A stretch of DNA of 64,000 bases. Origin: Sorangium cellulosum So0157-2 (GTDB lineage Bacteria > Myxococcota_A > Polyangia > Polyangiales > Polyangiaceae). The position numbers were made by a program, and so were the translations under genes. Positions 45,108 through 53,456 of this stretch are shown piece after piece. Location: contig NC_021658.1 in assembly GCF_000418325.1 (NCBI RefSeq), positions 12,504,501 through 12,568,500 of the forward strand, read 5' to 3'. Within the stretch, counting starts at the first letter, position 1; the number at the start of each line of letters is the position of its first letter. The notes beneath the pieces are model-generated. The model had not been told where the DNA came from, did not search any database, and saw only the letters and a program-made list of their open reading frames with translations.

Positions 45108-45992
45108 GTGTCGAAGCGAAGTGTGCTCGGGCTCGTTTGTCTGGTCGCCGCCACGTCGCTGGCCGGCAGCTCCTCCATCGCCGCAGAGCCGAGCAATCAC
45201 GTGCTCTTCTATTCGGCGGGGTCGGGAGCAGGCTGCACCTGGCGGCCCTGGGTCGGCATCGAGAGGTGCTACAATAATTTCAGCACCGGCTGGACCCACA
45301 TCACCGGCGACGGTACCGGCCAGCTCACGTTCTACAATGCCTCCAACGGGAAGGGCGGCATCGGGAAGATCGCCGGCGCCGGCCACTTCACCACCTCGTG
45401 GAGCGGCGACGGCTTCGGCGCCGGCTGGACCCACCTCACCGCCACTGGCACGGGCCTGGTCCTCTTCTACAACGCCGCCACGGATCAGGGCGCCATCTGG
45501 AAGCCCTGGAGCGGCTTCCAGTGGAGGGGCAGTGGCTTCGGCGCCGGCTGGACCCACCTCGCCAGCGACGGCAATGGCGAGGCCCTCTTCTACAACGCGT
45601 CGACCGGAGCAGGCTGTACCTGGCGAGTCTGGGTGGGCATCCAGAAGTGCTACACCAACTTCAGCACCGGCTGGACCCACATCACCGGCGACGGTACCGG
45701 CCAGCTCACGTTCTACAATGCCTCCAACGGGAAGGGCGGCATCGGGAAGATCGACGGCGCCGGCCACTTCACCACCTCGTGGAGCGGCGACGGCTTCGAC
45801 ACCGGCTGGACGCACCTCGCAGCCGACGGCGCGGGTCTGGTCCTCTTCTACAATGCTGCCACGGATCAGGGCGCCATCTGGAAGCCCTGGTCCGGCTTCC
45901 AATGGAAGGGCGCCGGTTTCGGCCATGGGCTCGGCGCCCGCTGGACCAACGTCGCGGGCCCTCTGGGACTGGGCTCCGATCACGCCGGCTGA
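45108..45992 (+). CDS. Secreted WTH-repeat (tachylectin/tectonin-like) protein
   Basis: 294 residues from the GTG at 45108, chosen because GGAGG lies 6 bp upstream; the in-frame ATG at 45096 overlaps that site. The signal peptide ends near SSSIAAE. The mature chain is six repeats of about 40 residues, each with FYNA...G, a strand pair and the closing GWTHITGDGTG or variant, the pattern of lectin-type beta-propeller blades. Repeats 1-3 and 4-6 are two copies of a three-blade module, nearly identical at DNA level over long stretches (for example 45281-45395 and 45660-45775). A carbohydrate-binding secreted propeller is the likely role. No catalytic motif. Confidence 0.78.
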   Translation: MSKRSVLGLVCLVAATSLAGSSSIAAEPSNHVLFYSAGSGAGCTWRPWVGIERCYNNFSTGWTHITGDGTGQLTFYNASNGKGGIGKIAGAGHFTTSWSGDGFGAGWTHLTATGTGLVLFYNAATDQGAIWKPWSGFQWRGSGFGAGWTHLASDGNGEALFYNASTGAGCTWRVWVGIQKCYTNFSTGWTHITGDGTGQLTFYNASNGKGGIGKIDGAGHFTTSWSGDGFDTGWTHLAADGAGLVLFYNAATDQGAIWKPWSGFQWKGAGFGHGLGARWTNVAGPLGLGSDHAG

Positions 45993-46427
45993 CTCCCGCG
46001 CTGCGATGATGACGTGCGCGGGCACGCCGCGCGGCGGTACGCGCCGCATCGCCCTTCCGCGGGCTAAGCCGGGCCGCTTTGGACGAGATCCCGCAGGCTG
46101 TGGAGTGAACGCGGCATCCTCGATGCATGGATAAGTTGCTGATACAGCGTCACTCCTCCAGGAGGGATGCGGCTCGCGTAAGGTTCTCTATGTCGCCCAG
46201 CGCGTGCAGCTTGGCCGTACGGTGGGACCGGTGATGCCGCGAGCCTTCACCGCGGGCGACGCGGCGGCGGAGGGCGCCCCGTTGGGCCACACCGGAGCCG
46301 CCTTCGGCGGCGAAACAGGCGGAAGCTACGAAAATCGATACTGTTCCCGGCCGCCGCTCGTCATCGACCGGTTGTTCTGGCGGGATTTCCGCCCCGCAGT
46401 ACCGGCCGCGCAGCGGCGCCGCGACAG
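45993..46427. other. Intergenic region downstream of the helicase gene
   Basis: 435 bp between convergent genes. The part from 46354 onwards also belongs to the 1,014-bp segment duplicated at 36885. A minus-strand frame ending KLHALGDIENLTRAASLLEE at 46150 looks like a genuine C-terminus but has no recognisable start or family. Confidence 0.4.
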
Positions 46428-48728
46428 CTACCCGAGCAGCGACGCCGCGACGCGCGGCGCCTCCCGCGCCGGGCACCCCATCCAGCTCGAGAGCCGCGCG
46501 GCCGGCTCGCCGCTCGCGAGCGCGCGGTGCACCCGCTCCGCCACGTCCGCGCGGAGCGCCCGCGTCCCGAACACCGGGTAGCCGATCGCCGCGTAGGCCT
46601 TGGGATCCACGCCCCGGGCGGCCGGCACCGACACGGCGCCGGGCGCCGGGCACGCCGGCACGCGGCCCCGGCCGAACCAGGCCGCGCACAGCGAGAGGCG
46701 GCGCTCCAGCGCGCCGCGCCGGAGCAGCTGCTGCACGTAGATCACGCGCTCGCCCACCTCGATGCCGTGCGCCTTCAGCAGCGCGCGGTCCTCCGGCGCG
46801 AGCTCCGCGATCTGCTCCTCCGCGTCGCGCGCCGCCGCCGTCCCGAGCCCCTGCTCCAGCTGGTAGACGATCCCGCGCGCCGCGCCGGGCAGCGCGCGCA
46901 CCTCGGGCGACCGCAGCGGCGCGAGGAGCTCCTCGACGAGATCGCGCGCGAACGCCACGAGCCGCCGGAGGACGCGCGACCGCGCGCCCGCGCCGAGGTC
47001 GTCGAGCTCCGCGAGCCGCACGTCGGGCAGGAGCAGCGTCGGGCCGCGCGCGAGCTGCCCGAGCGGCCGCTCGCCGTGGGCGATCCGCCCGGCCTCGTCC
47101 ACGGAGAAGCGCTCGTGCGGCGCCCCCACGATCGCCTCGACCCAGCGCGCCCGGTCGTCCTCGGGCGCCGGCGCCGCGGGCCCAGGCGCGAGCAGGGCCC
47201 GGAGCGCCGCGATCCGCGCGAACGGGTGCCCCGCGGCCACCGGCTCCGGCTCGGCCTCGGCCCGGCGCTGGCCCCCACGGGCGACCGCGCGCGCGCCCGA
47301 CGACGCCCGCGCGCCGCCGCCCCGCTCGACGAAGCGCTGCACGAGCCGCTCGTGCAGCGCGTCGCTGAGCCGGTCCTCGATCGCCCGCGTCCGGTCCTGC
47401 CACGCCGCCGCGTCGCGGACCCAGCGGCCGTGGTTCGAGATGTAGGTCCACGTCCTGATCGACGCGATCCGCGTGATCAGCGTGTCGATGTCGCCGCCCA
47501 CGTCGTCGATCTCGGCCACCCGGGCGGCCATCCAGTCGGTGTCGAGCGCCGCGCCCGGGCCCGAGAGCTGGCCGTAGATCTCGGCGAGGAGCGCGACGTG
47601 CGACTCGAACAGGAGCTTGCGGAAGTCCGGGATGCGGCAGACCTCCCAGAGCAGCGCCACCGCCTCGCGACCCCGCGCGCGCGCTCGCACCTCCGGGTCC
47701 TCGGCGAGCCGCATCAGGGCGGCGGTGTCCTCGGCGTCGTCGACGAGCTTCAGGCTGCGGGAGCGCGGGCGCTCCCGCAGCGACGCGAGGAGCGCGTCGA
47801 TCGAGCTCCAGTCGAGCTCGCTGTTGCGCCAGAGCAGCCGCCGCACCGGGGGGAAGCGGTGCGCCTCGATGGCGGCGGCGACGCCGTCGGGGAGCGACAG
47901 CGGCGCGACCGTGCCGAAGGTGCCGTCGGCGAGGTGCCTTCCCGCGCGGCCGGCGATCTGCGCGAGCTCGGCGGGGTCGAGGTCGCGCACGGCGCGGCCG
48001 TCGAACTTGCGCAGCGCCGCGAACGCCACGTGGCGCACGTCGAGGTTGAGGCCCATGCCGATCGCGTCGGTGGCGACGAGGTAGTCGACCTCGCCGGACT
48101 GGAAGAGGGCGACCTGCGCGTTGCGCGTGCGGGGCGAGAGCGCGCCGAGCACGACCGCGGCGCCGCCGCGCTGCGCGCGCAGCCGCTCGGCGATCTCGTA
48201 GACCTGGGGGGTCGAGAACGCGACGACGGCGCTGCGCGGGGGCAGCCGCGAGAGCTTGCCGGCGCCGGCGCTGGCGAGCCGCGAGAGCCGCGGGTGCTGG
48301 ACGAGCTTGGCGGTGGGCACGAGCTCGGCCATGAGGGGCCGCATCGTGTCGGCGCCGAGGAACCAGGTCTCGCGCCGGCCGCGCGAGAGGAGCAGCCGCT
48401 CGGTGAACACGTGGCCGCGCTGGTCGTGCGCGGCGAGCTGGATCTCGTCGATGGCGAGGAAGTCGACCTCCAGGCCGATGGGCATCGCCTCGACGGTGCA
48501 CACCCAGTAGTCCGGGCGCCTCGGGACGCGCTTCTCCTCGCCGGTCACGAGCGCGACGCGGGCCTCGCCGACCCGGGTGGTCACCCGATCGTAGACCTCG
48601 CGCGCGAGCAGCCGCAGCGGCAGGCCGATCATGCCCGAGTCGTGCGCGAGCATGCGCTCGATGGCGCGGTGGGTCTTGCCGGTGTTGGTCGGGCCCAGCA
48701 CGGCGGTGATCGGGGAAGCGTCGACCAT
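46428..48728 (-). CDS. SUV3-like ATP-dependent RNA/DNA helicase
   Basis: 766-residue superfamily-2 helicase of the SUV3 group, best known from mitochondrial RNA turnover and present in some bacteria. Motif I is GPTNTGKTHRA at about 12; motif II appears as FLAIDEIQLAAHD (DEIQ, the SUV3 form of DEAD); RETWFLGADTMRPL follows. The second RecA domain has VVLGALSPRTRNAQVALFQS, DYLVATDAIGMGLNLDVRHV and motif VI QIAGRAGRHLADGTFG. The helical C-terminal region is present, and the tail (RFVERGGGARASSG onward) is long and Arg/Ala-rich. The ATG at 48728 is supported by the position of motif I. The last 310 or so codons are duplicated at 36885-37898. Confidence 0.92.
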   Translation of the reverse strand: MVDASPITAVLGPTNTGKTHRAIERMLAHDSGMIGLPLRLLAREVYDRVTTRVGEARVALVTGEEKRVPRRPDYWVCTVEAMPIGLEVDFLAIDEIQLAAHDQRGHVFTERLLLSRGRRETWFLGADTMRPLMAELVPTAKLVQHPRLSRLASAGAGKLSRLPPRSAVVAFSTPQVYEIAERLRAQRGGAAVVLGALSPRTRNAQVALFQSGEVDYLVATDAIGMGLNLDVRHVAFAALRKFDGRAVRDLDPAELAQIAGRAGRHLADGTFGTVAPLSLPDGVAAAIEAHRFPPVRRLLWRNSELDWSSIDALLASLRERPRSRSLKLVDDAEDTAALMRLAEDPEVRARARGREAVALLWEVCRIPDFRKLLFESHVALLAEIYGQLSGPGAALDTDWMAARVAEIDDVGGDIDTLITRIASIRTWTYISNHGRWVRDAAAWQDRTRAIEDRLSDALHERLVQRFVERGGGARASSGARAVARGGQRRAEAEPEPVAAGHPFARIAALRALLAPGPAAPAPEDDRARWVEAIVGAPHERFSVDEAGRIAHGERPLGQLARGPTLLLPDVRLAELDDLGAGARSRVLRRLVAFARDLVEELLAPLRSPEVRALPGAARGIVYQLEQGLGTAAARDAEEQIAELAPEDRALLKAHGIEVGERVIYVQQLLRRGALERRLSLCAAWFGRGRVPACPAPGAVSVPAARGVDPKAYAAIGYPVFGTRALRADVAERVHRALASGEPAARLSSWMGCPAREAPRVAASLLG

Positions 48729-49159
48729 GCCGCGCGCAGCTTAGTACCGGATGCCGGAAAGACGCCCCCGCGGGGGGAGCGAGGGGGGCGCCGGTGCTTC
48801 CGGCTGGACGGGCTCTTCCGCGGGGTGCGGCGGGGAGCCTGCGGCGGCGGGAGGCACGCGGTGGCGGGGACCCTAGAGCGGAGAGAGCCTACCGCGGCAC
48901 GGCAGAGAGCTACCGCCGGCACGGCAGAGAGGCTACCGCGGCACGGCAGAGAGCTACCGCGGCACGGCAGAGAGCTACCGCGGCACGGAGGAGGAGATGC
49001 GACAGCGACCGCTCGCGCTCGGTCTTCGTCCCGTCGCCGCGCCCATGGCATGATGGCTCGAGATGCCGGCAGCTGTAAGTACCGCGACAGTGGGCCCCGC
49101 CTCTGCTAGAGCCCGAAGGCCCGAACCCAAGGACACGGGGACGCAGAAGGCTCGAACGC
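48729..49159. other. Intergenic region between divergent helicase and kinase genes
   Basis: 431 bp holding the minisatellite at 48883-48990. Divergent promoters are expected here; none is clear. Confidence 0.5.
48883..48990. repeat. Minisatellite of 20-22-bp units, five copies
   Basis: Units gagagctaccgcggcacggca with small variations (cctaccgcgg, ctaccgccgg, gctaccgcgg), ending at ggcacggaggaggag. It lies between divergent genes and could act as a flexible spacer or a regulator-binding array. Confidence 0.88.
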
Positions 49160-51172
49160 ATGCTGTCGCTTGAAGCGGGGAGCGTCGTCGGTGGGAAGTA
49201 TCGCCTGGAGCGGCCGCTGGCGGGCGGCGCCATGGGCCTGCTCTGGGTGGCCCGGCACCTCCAGCTGGAGGTCGAGGTCGCGATCAAGTTCATGATGCCG
49301 CAGCACGCCGACTCCCCGGTCGCGCGCGCGCGGTTCGAGCGCGAGGCGAAGGCGTCCGCCCAGCTCCGGACGCCCAACGTGGTCCACGTCTACGACTATG
49401 GCCTCGAGGGCGACACGCCCTACCTCGCGATGGAGCTCCTCGAGGGCGAGGACCTCGCCGCGTACCTCGTGCGCCGCGGGCGCGTCGCGCCGGCCGAGCT
49501 GCTCGGCATCGTGAGCCAGGTCTGCAAGGCCCTCCGCCGCGCGCACGAGGTGGGCCTCATCCACCGCGATCTCAAGCCGGCGAACATCTTCCTCGCGCGC
49601 CAGGGCGACGAGATCGTCAAGATCCTCGACTTCGGGGTCGCCAAGACGACCGGCACCGGGCTGGCCGCCGACGCGACGAAGACCGGAACGCTCATCGGCT
49701 CGCCGCACTACATGAGCCCGGAGCAGGTGCGCCGGAGCAAGACGGTCGACCACCGCAGCGATCTCTGGTCGCTCGGGGTGATCATCTTTCAATGCCTCAC
49801 GGGCCAGCTGCCCTTCCCCGGCGAGGAGCTCGGCGACGTGCTCGTGGAGATCTGCACGGGCGACATCCCGGTCGCCTCGCAGCTCGCGCCGGATCTCTGG
49901 CCCGAGCTGGATCGGTTCCTGGAGCGCGCGCTCAAGCGCGAGCCCGGCGAGCGCTTCCAGAGCGCGAGCGAGCTCGCCCGCGCGTTCGCCACGGCCGTGC
50001 AGCGCGCGGCGGTCCCGGATTCGCGCGACTCGCTGGACTCCGCCGAGGCGCTGGCTCAGGGCGGCGCGGCGGCTCAGGGTGGCGCGGCGGCTCGCGGCGG
50101 GCTGCTGGCCGAGGGTGGCCTGCCGGCCCAGGGCGGTCCGCCGGCTCACGGCGGCGCGCTGGCTCACGGCGGCGCGCCGGCTCACGGCGGCGCGCTGGCT
50201 CACGGCGGCGCGCTGGCTCACGGCGGCGCGCCGGCTCACGGCGGCGCGCTGGCTCACGGCGGTCCGCCGGGACACAGCGGCGCGCCGGGACACAGCGGCG
50301 CGCCGGGCTCGGGCGGCACTCCCGGCTCGGGCGGCGCCCCGGGCTCGGGCGGCACGGTGGCCCTCGATGACGCCATCGTCCCCGGCGGCACGCTGGTGGC
50401 AGGCGGAACGGTGGTCGCGGACCGAATGCGGGTTCCCGGCGGCATCCCGGGCCCGGGCGGCACGCTGACGGCGAGCGGCACGCTGGAGGCCGTGGGAGGC
50501 GCCCTGCCCCCGCAGCCAGACCGCCGCCCTCCGTCATCGCGGGCGTTGCTCGCCGTGGCTGCCAGCGTGCTGACGGTCGGCCTGGGGGTCGCCGCCGTCG
50601 TCCTGCTCCGCTCGCCTGCTCCAAACGAGCCCGCCACGCCGGCGGCCGCGCCCCCGCTCGGCGCCACGGAAGCCGCCGCGCCTCCGGCCCGCGTGCCGGA
50701 AGAGCCCTCCCCTCCGCCTCCCACCGCGAGCGCTCTTCCCGCCGCTGCGGCGTCATCGTCCCCGGCCGCCGCAGACCCCTCCCCGGCCGCCGCAGACCCC
50801 TCCCCGGCCGCCGCAGACTCCGCCCCCGCCTCCCCGGCCGGCCCCTCATCCTCCGCCGGGAAGGCCCCCCTCAAGCCGGCGCGCCCGCCCGCCAAGCGAC
50901 CCTCTTCCCCGGCCGCCGCAGACCCCTCCCCGGCCGCCGCAGACCCCTCCCCGGCCGCCGCAGACCCCTCCCCGGCCGCCGCAGACCCCTCCCCGGCCGC
51001 CGCAGACCCCTCCCCGGCCGCCGCAGACTCCGCCCCCGCCTCCCCGGCCGGCCCCTCATCCTCCGCCGGGAAGGCCCCCCTCAAGCCGGCGCGCCCGCCC
51101 GCCAAGCGACCCTCTCCGGCCGCGCCCTCCAGCAAGGGTGCTCCCGAGAAGGATCCGACCTTCGGCTTCTGA
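49160..51172 (+). CDS. Membrane Ser/Thr protein kinase with repetitive linkers
   Basis: 670 residues. The Hanks-type kinase domain (about 12-270) is complete: G-loop LAGGAMGLLW, Lys in VAIKFM, HRDLKPANIFL, DFGVAKT and the activation/P+1 segment GSPHYMSPEQ. A linker of about 110 residues consists of AHGGA-type pentapeptide repeats, then one transmembrane helix (about 460-482). The outer segment is made of PSPAAAD heptad repeats in two blocks of three and six, each ending in the same Lys/Pro-rich tail, and the protein stops at PTFGF. The kinase is inside and the repeat region outside, so the latter may span periplasm or contact the wall. The ATG at 49160 is the only start compatible with the G-loop. 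Confidence 0.93.
   Translation: MLSLEAGSVVGGKYRLERPLAGGAMGLLWVARHLQLEVEVAIKFMMPQHADSPVARARFEREAKASAQLRTPNVVHVYDYGLEGDTPYLAMELLEGEDLAAYLVRRGRVAPAELLGIVSQVCKALRRAHEVGLIHRDLKPANIFLARQGDEIVKILDFGVAKTTGTGLAADATKTGTLIGSPHYMSPEQVRRSKTVDHRSDLWSLGVIIFQCLTGQLPFPGEELGDVLVEICTGDIPVASQLAPDLWPELDRFLERALKREPGERFQSASELARAFATAVQRAAVPDSRDSLDSAEALAQGGAAAQGGAAARGGLLAEGGLPAQGGPPAHGGALAHGGAPAHGGALAHGGALAHGGAPAHGGALAHGGPPGHSGAPGHSGAPGSGGTPGSGGAPGSGGTVALDDAIVPGGTLVAGGTVVADRMRVPGGIPGPGGTLTASGTLEAVGGALPPQPDRRPPSSRALLAVAASVLTVGLGVAAVVLLRSPAPNEPATPAAAPPLGATEAAAPPARVPEEPSPPPPTASALPAAAASSSPAAADPSPAAADPSPAAADSAPASPAGPSSSAGKAPLKPARPPAKRPSSPAAADPSPAAADPSPAAADPSPAAADPSPAAADPSPAAADSAPASPAGPSSSAGKAPLKPARPPAKRPSPAAPSSKGAPEKDPTFGF
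50095..50300 (+). repeat. 15-bp coding repeats (AHGGA) in the kinase linker
   Basis: About a dozen copies of gctcacggcggcgcg (15 bp), some with ctg or ccg codon variants, encoding AHGGA/AHGGP pentapeptides. The unit is a multiple of three, so copy-number change keeps the frame. Confidence 0.9.
50755..51115 (+). repeat. 21-bp coding repeats (PSPAAAD) and duplicated tail
   Basis: Units ccctccccggccgccgcaga c, three copies then six copies. Each block is followed by an identical segment of about 87 bp encoding SAPASPAGPSSSAGKAPLKP and PARPPAKRP. The whole is a nested in-frame duplication in the extracytoplasmic part of the kinase. Confidence 0.9.
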
Positions 51173-51238
51173 ACGACACGAAGCGGAGAGCGTCACGGCG
51201 CCGCGCTCGCTCCCCGCGGCTCGAGCCCCACGCGCACA

Positions 51239-51406
51239 GCCACCTTCCCCCTGCTCCCGCTCGACCGTGCCCATGACGAGGCCCTCTACTCCGGCGCCCA
51301 TCCGGGCTATTTCCAGCACCTCGGGGAGCTCTTCCTCTCGAACCTGCAGCGCTATGTGCGGGGCGAGCCGCTCGTGAACGTTGTCGACAAGCAGGGGGGT
51401 TACTGA
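51239..51406 (+). pseudogene. C-terminal remnant of a D-2-hydroxyacid dehydrogenase
   Basis: In-frame stretch ending at the TGA 51404-51406: TFPLLPLDRAHDEALYSGAH, then PGYFQHLGELFLSNLQRYVR and GEPLVNVVDKQGGY. The pattern F...L..LF..NL.RY..GEPL.NVVDK..GY is the usual C-terminus of NAD-dependent D-isomer-specific 2-hydroxyacid dehydrogenases. Nothing of the cofactor domain remains upstream, so this is a relic of about 55 codons. Confidence 0.72.
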
Positions 51407-51785
51407 GCGCCCGCGCCAGCGCTTCGCCCCGCGATCGCCGCACGGCCTTCCGGCGAGCGGCGCGGCGCGCTCCGCCGCTCGCGGTGAGGGGGCCGAGGTA
51501 GTCCAGGCGCGCCGGATTCGTTCGCTCCGCACGACCCGTGGCAGGTGCGGCGCGAGCTCTTCGTTATCCTCTTGGCTCAGCGGGCGCGGTCGCCGCCATG
51601 ACCGCAACGCCCGCCGGCGTGACGGCGTGACGGACGACGCGCGCCGCGGCTCCCGCTTGGGACTTCCATGTTCCTCGATTCCTGTGTCATCATGCTCAAT
51701 GCTGGCGGCGTTGGATGTCGAATCGCCGCTGGCGAGATTCGCCTGATCGCGAACAACGTGTGGCCTGACCGAGAAAGGTGTTCCA
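51407..51785. other. Intergenic, no gene seen
   Basis: About 380 bp before a small lipoprotein gene. A/T content rises towards 51740-51780 (ttcgcctgatcgcgaacaac), consistent with a promoter region; no clear box can be named. Confidence 0.4.
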
Positions 51786-52112
51786 ATGAATCGAGGCTCG
51801 TCTTCGGGGCGTCTGTCAAGGAGCCGCATCGGGCGCTCCCTGTCTGTCCTCCTCTGTGCGCCCCTCGTGGCGCTCGTTCTCGCCGGTTGCGGTGGCGCGG
51901 AGCCCTCCTCTTCGTCCGAGGATGACGAATCCACGCCGAACGAAAATACGGACATGAGCTGGGAGGAGTTCCAGGCGAACGCCCACCGCGACAACGAGCG
52001 CGGGCTCACCATCATCGACGGCTTCGAGCGGGGGCTCGACGACGCGGAGCTGCGCGCCGTCTATGAGCGCTATGTTCAGACCGGAGCGCTCGTCGTGAAC
52101 GTGCCGCGCTGA
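51786..52112 (+). CDS. Small lipoprotein, function unknown
   Basis: 108 residues from the ATG at 51786 (GAGAAAGGTGTTCC upstream). The lipoprotein signal ends at C35 (VALVLAGCGGAE), followed by an acidic Ser/Asp/Glu spacer. The remaining 50 residues are helical and charged (SWEEFQANAHRDNERGLTII, DDAELRAVYERYVQTGALVV). No known motif. A second small lipoprotein follows 0.5 kb downstream, but there is no sequence similarity to justify calling them a pair. Confidence 0.72.
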   Translation: MNRGSSSGRLSRSRIGRSLSVLLCAPLVALVLAGCGGAEPSSSSEDDESTPNENTDMSWEEFQANAHRDNERGLTIIDGFERGLDDAELRAVYERYVQTGALVVNVPR

Positions 52113-52625
52113 CGATACCTCGCAGAGATCCGACCGATAGCTCGATCGGACGTCCTGCGTCAGCGGCGCATTCGGCGGCCGGGCGGCTCGGCGCGGCCCG
52201 GCGCCGCGTGCGCCCACGTTCGTCTCACCCAGAACGCAGCCGGGCCTCGGCCGTCGGTCGCGCGCCCGCGATGCCAGCCGGCGCGCCCCGCTGAACCGAC
52301 TGAGCAACGATTGCCTGCGTCAGCAAAACTTGCGTACACCCCGCGCGCCAGGTGCGCAGGTCTTGCCGTCTCCAGGTGAGCTGCGTGGCGGGTCAGGTCG
52401 ACGAGGGGCGGATCCGCACGGCGCGCCGCGAGCACTTCGGCCGGATCAGCGCGGCGGACCTGCGCGCCGCGCACGCCCGCGACGAGACCGAGTCGGAGCA
52501 GGCGGTGGGCGTCGCCGTGGCCCCGTGGACGACGACCGCGAGCGCAATATCGCTGACCATGACGACGGTCGCGCATGGCACAGCGGGTGCTCTACGACGC
52601 TCGACACCAGCGAAAGGATCATCCA
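52113..52625. other. Intergenic, no clear gene
   Basis: About 510 bp between two small lipoprotein genes. A plus-strand stretch around 52390-52500 (VDEGRIRTARREHFGRISAA, DLRAAHARDE) has coding-like composition but no start, so it may be a remnant. Confidence 0.35.
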
Positions 52626-53273
52626 ATGAAAATGAACGGTCTCAGGGTCGTGACGTCTATCGCGTGCTTCGCAGTCCTCGCCGCCTTGAATGCGGTTGGT
52701 TGCGCTGAAGTCGATGACGTCGCTCACGAGGAGATCGGGCAAGAGGCTCGAAACCACGGCATCAGCCGCGTCGTTCGGACGACGAACGACCTGGGTCAGA
52801 CGCAGCTCGACCTCCTCGACACCAACGGGATTCCCATGGGCGAGCTCAGGTACGAGCGCTCCAACACGCTCATGAACCTCAGGCTCTCGTGGGGCGGCGA
52901 CGCCTACGACGTCACCGTCGATGGTCCGCCCGGCCAGGCCCGCACCAGCATCCTGGTGAACGACGTTCCCGTCGTGGACCCACAGGACTCGACCGGCTTC
53001 GACCGGATGCCCCTGTCGATCAAGCCCGCCCTCGATCTCGCCGCGAGCCTCGTGCTCGACGCCGGGCTCGAGGGTGCGCCCGCCGAGGAGGAGGAGATCG
53101 GCGCCACACCATTCGATGGTGCGCAAGACAAACACCCCGCCGCGCTCGAATGCTGGGCTTGCGTCACCTCGACTTGGTGCTGGATCACGACGCGCAACTC
53201 GCAGGCAAAGATCGTCGGCCACTGGGATCCCAGGCCCATCTGCGTCGAAGAGGTGTGGGGGTGCGGCTGCTGA
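52626..53273 (+). CDS. Lipoprotein with Cys-rich C-terminus, function unknown
   Basis: 215 residues from the ATG at 52626 (AAAGGA upstream; the in-frame ATG at 52575 is too early for the signal). The lipoprotein signal ends at C24 (LAALNAVGCAEV). The middle part is beta-rich (RVVRTTNDLGQTQLDLLDTN, LMNLRLSWGGDAYDVTVDG). The last 45 residues carry six Cys and many Trp (ECWACVTSTWCWITT, ICVEEVWGCGC), suggesting a small disulphide- or metal-stabilised knob. No family recognised. The C-terminal Cys/Trp motif is similar in style to peptide-like tails but no maturation gene is adjacent. Confidence 0.75.
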   Translation: MKMNGLRVVTSIACFAVLAALNAVGCAEVDDVAHEEIGQEARNHGISRVVRTTNDLGQTQLDLLDTNGIPMGELRYERSNTLMNLRLSWGGDAYDVTVDGPPGQARTSILVNDVPVVDPQDSTGFDRMPLSIKPALDLAASLVLDAGLEGAPAEEEEIGATPFDGAQDKHPAALECWACVTSTWCWITTRNSQAKIVGHWDPRPICVEEVWGCGC

Positions 53274-53456
53274 TCGGGCCCGCGGGTCCCACCGCCGGCG
53301 CTTGACCGCCCCTGCCGAGACCGGCTGCGTCACCGACATCGACCGGATGGAGTCGGTGATCCGCTTCGAGGCATGGAGTTCGTCTCGCCCGTCCCCCGAT
53401 CGCGCGCCGCCAGCGCCCCGCTCGGCGGCGCGGGGAACCAGCCACCCCCGCGCCGC

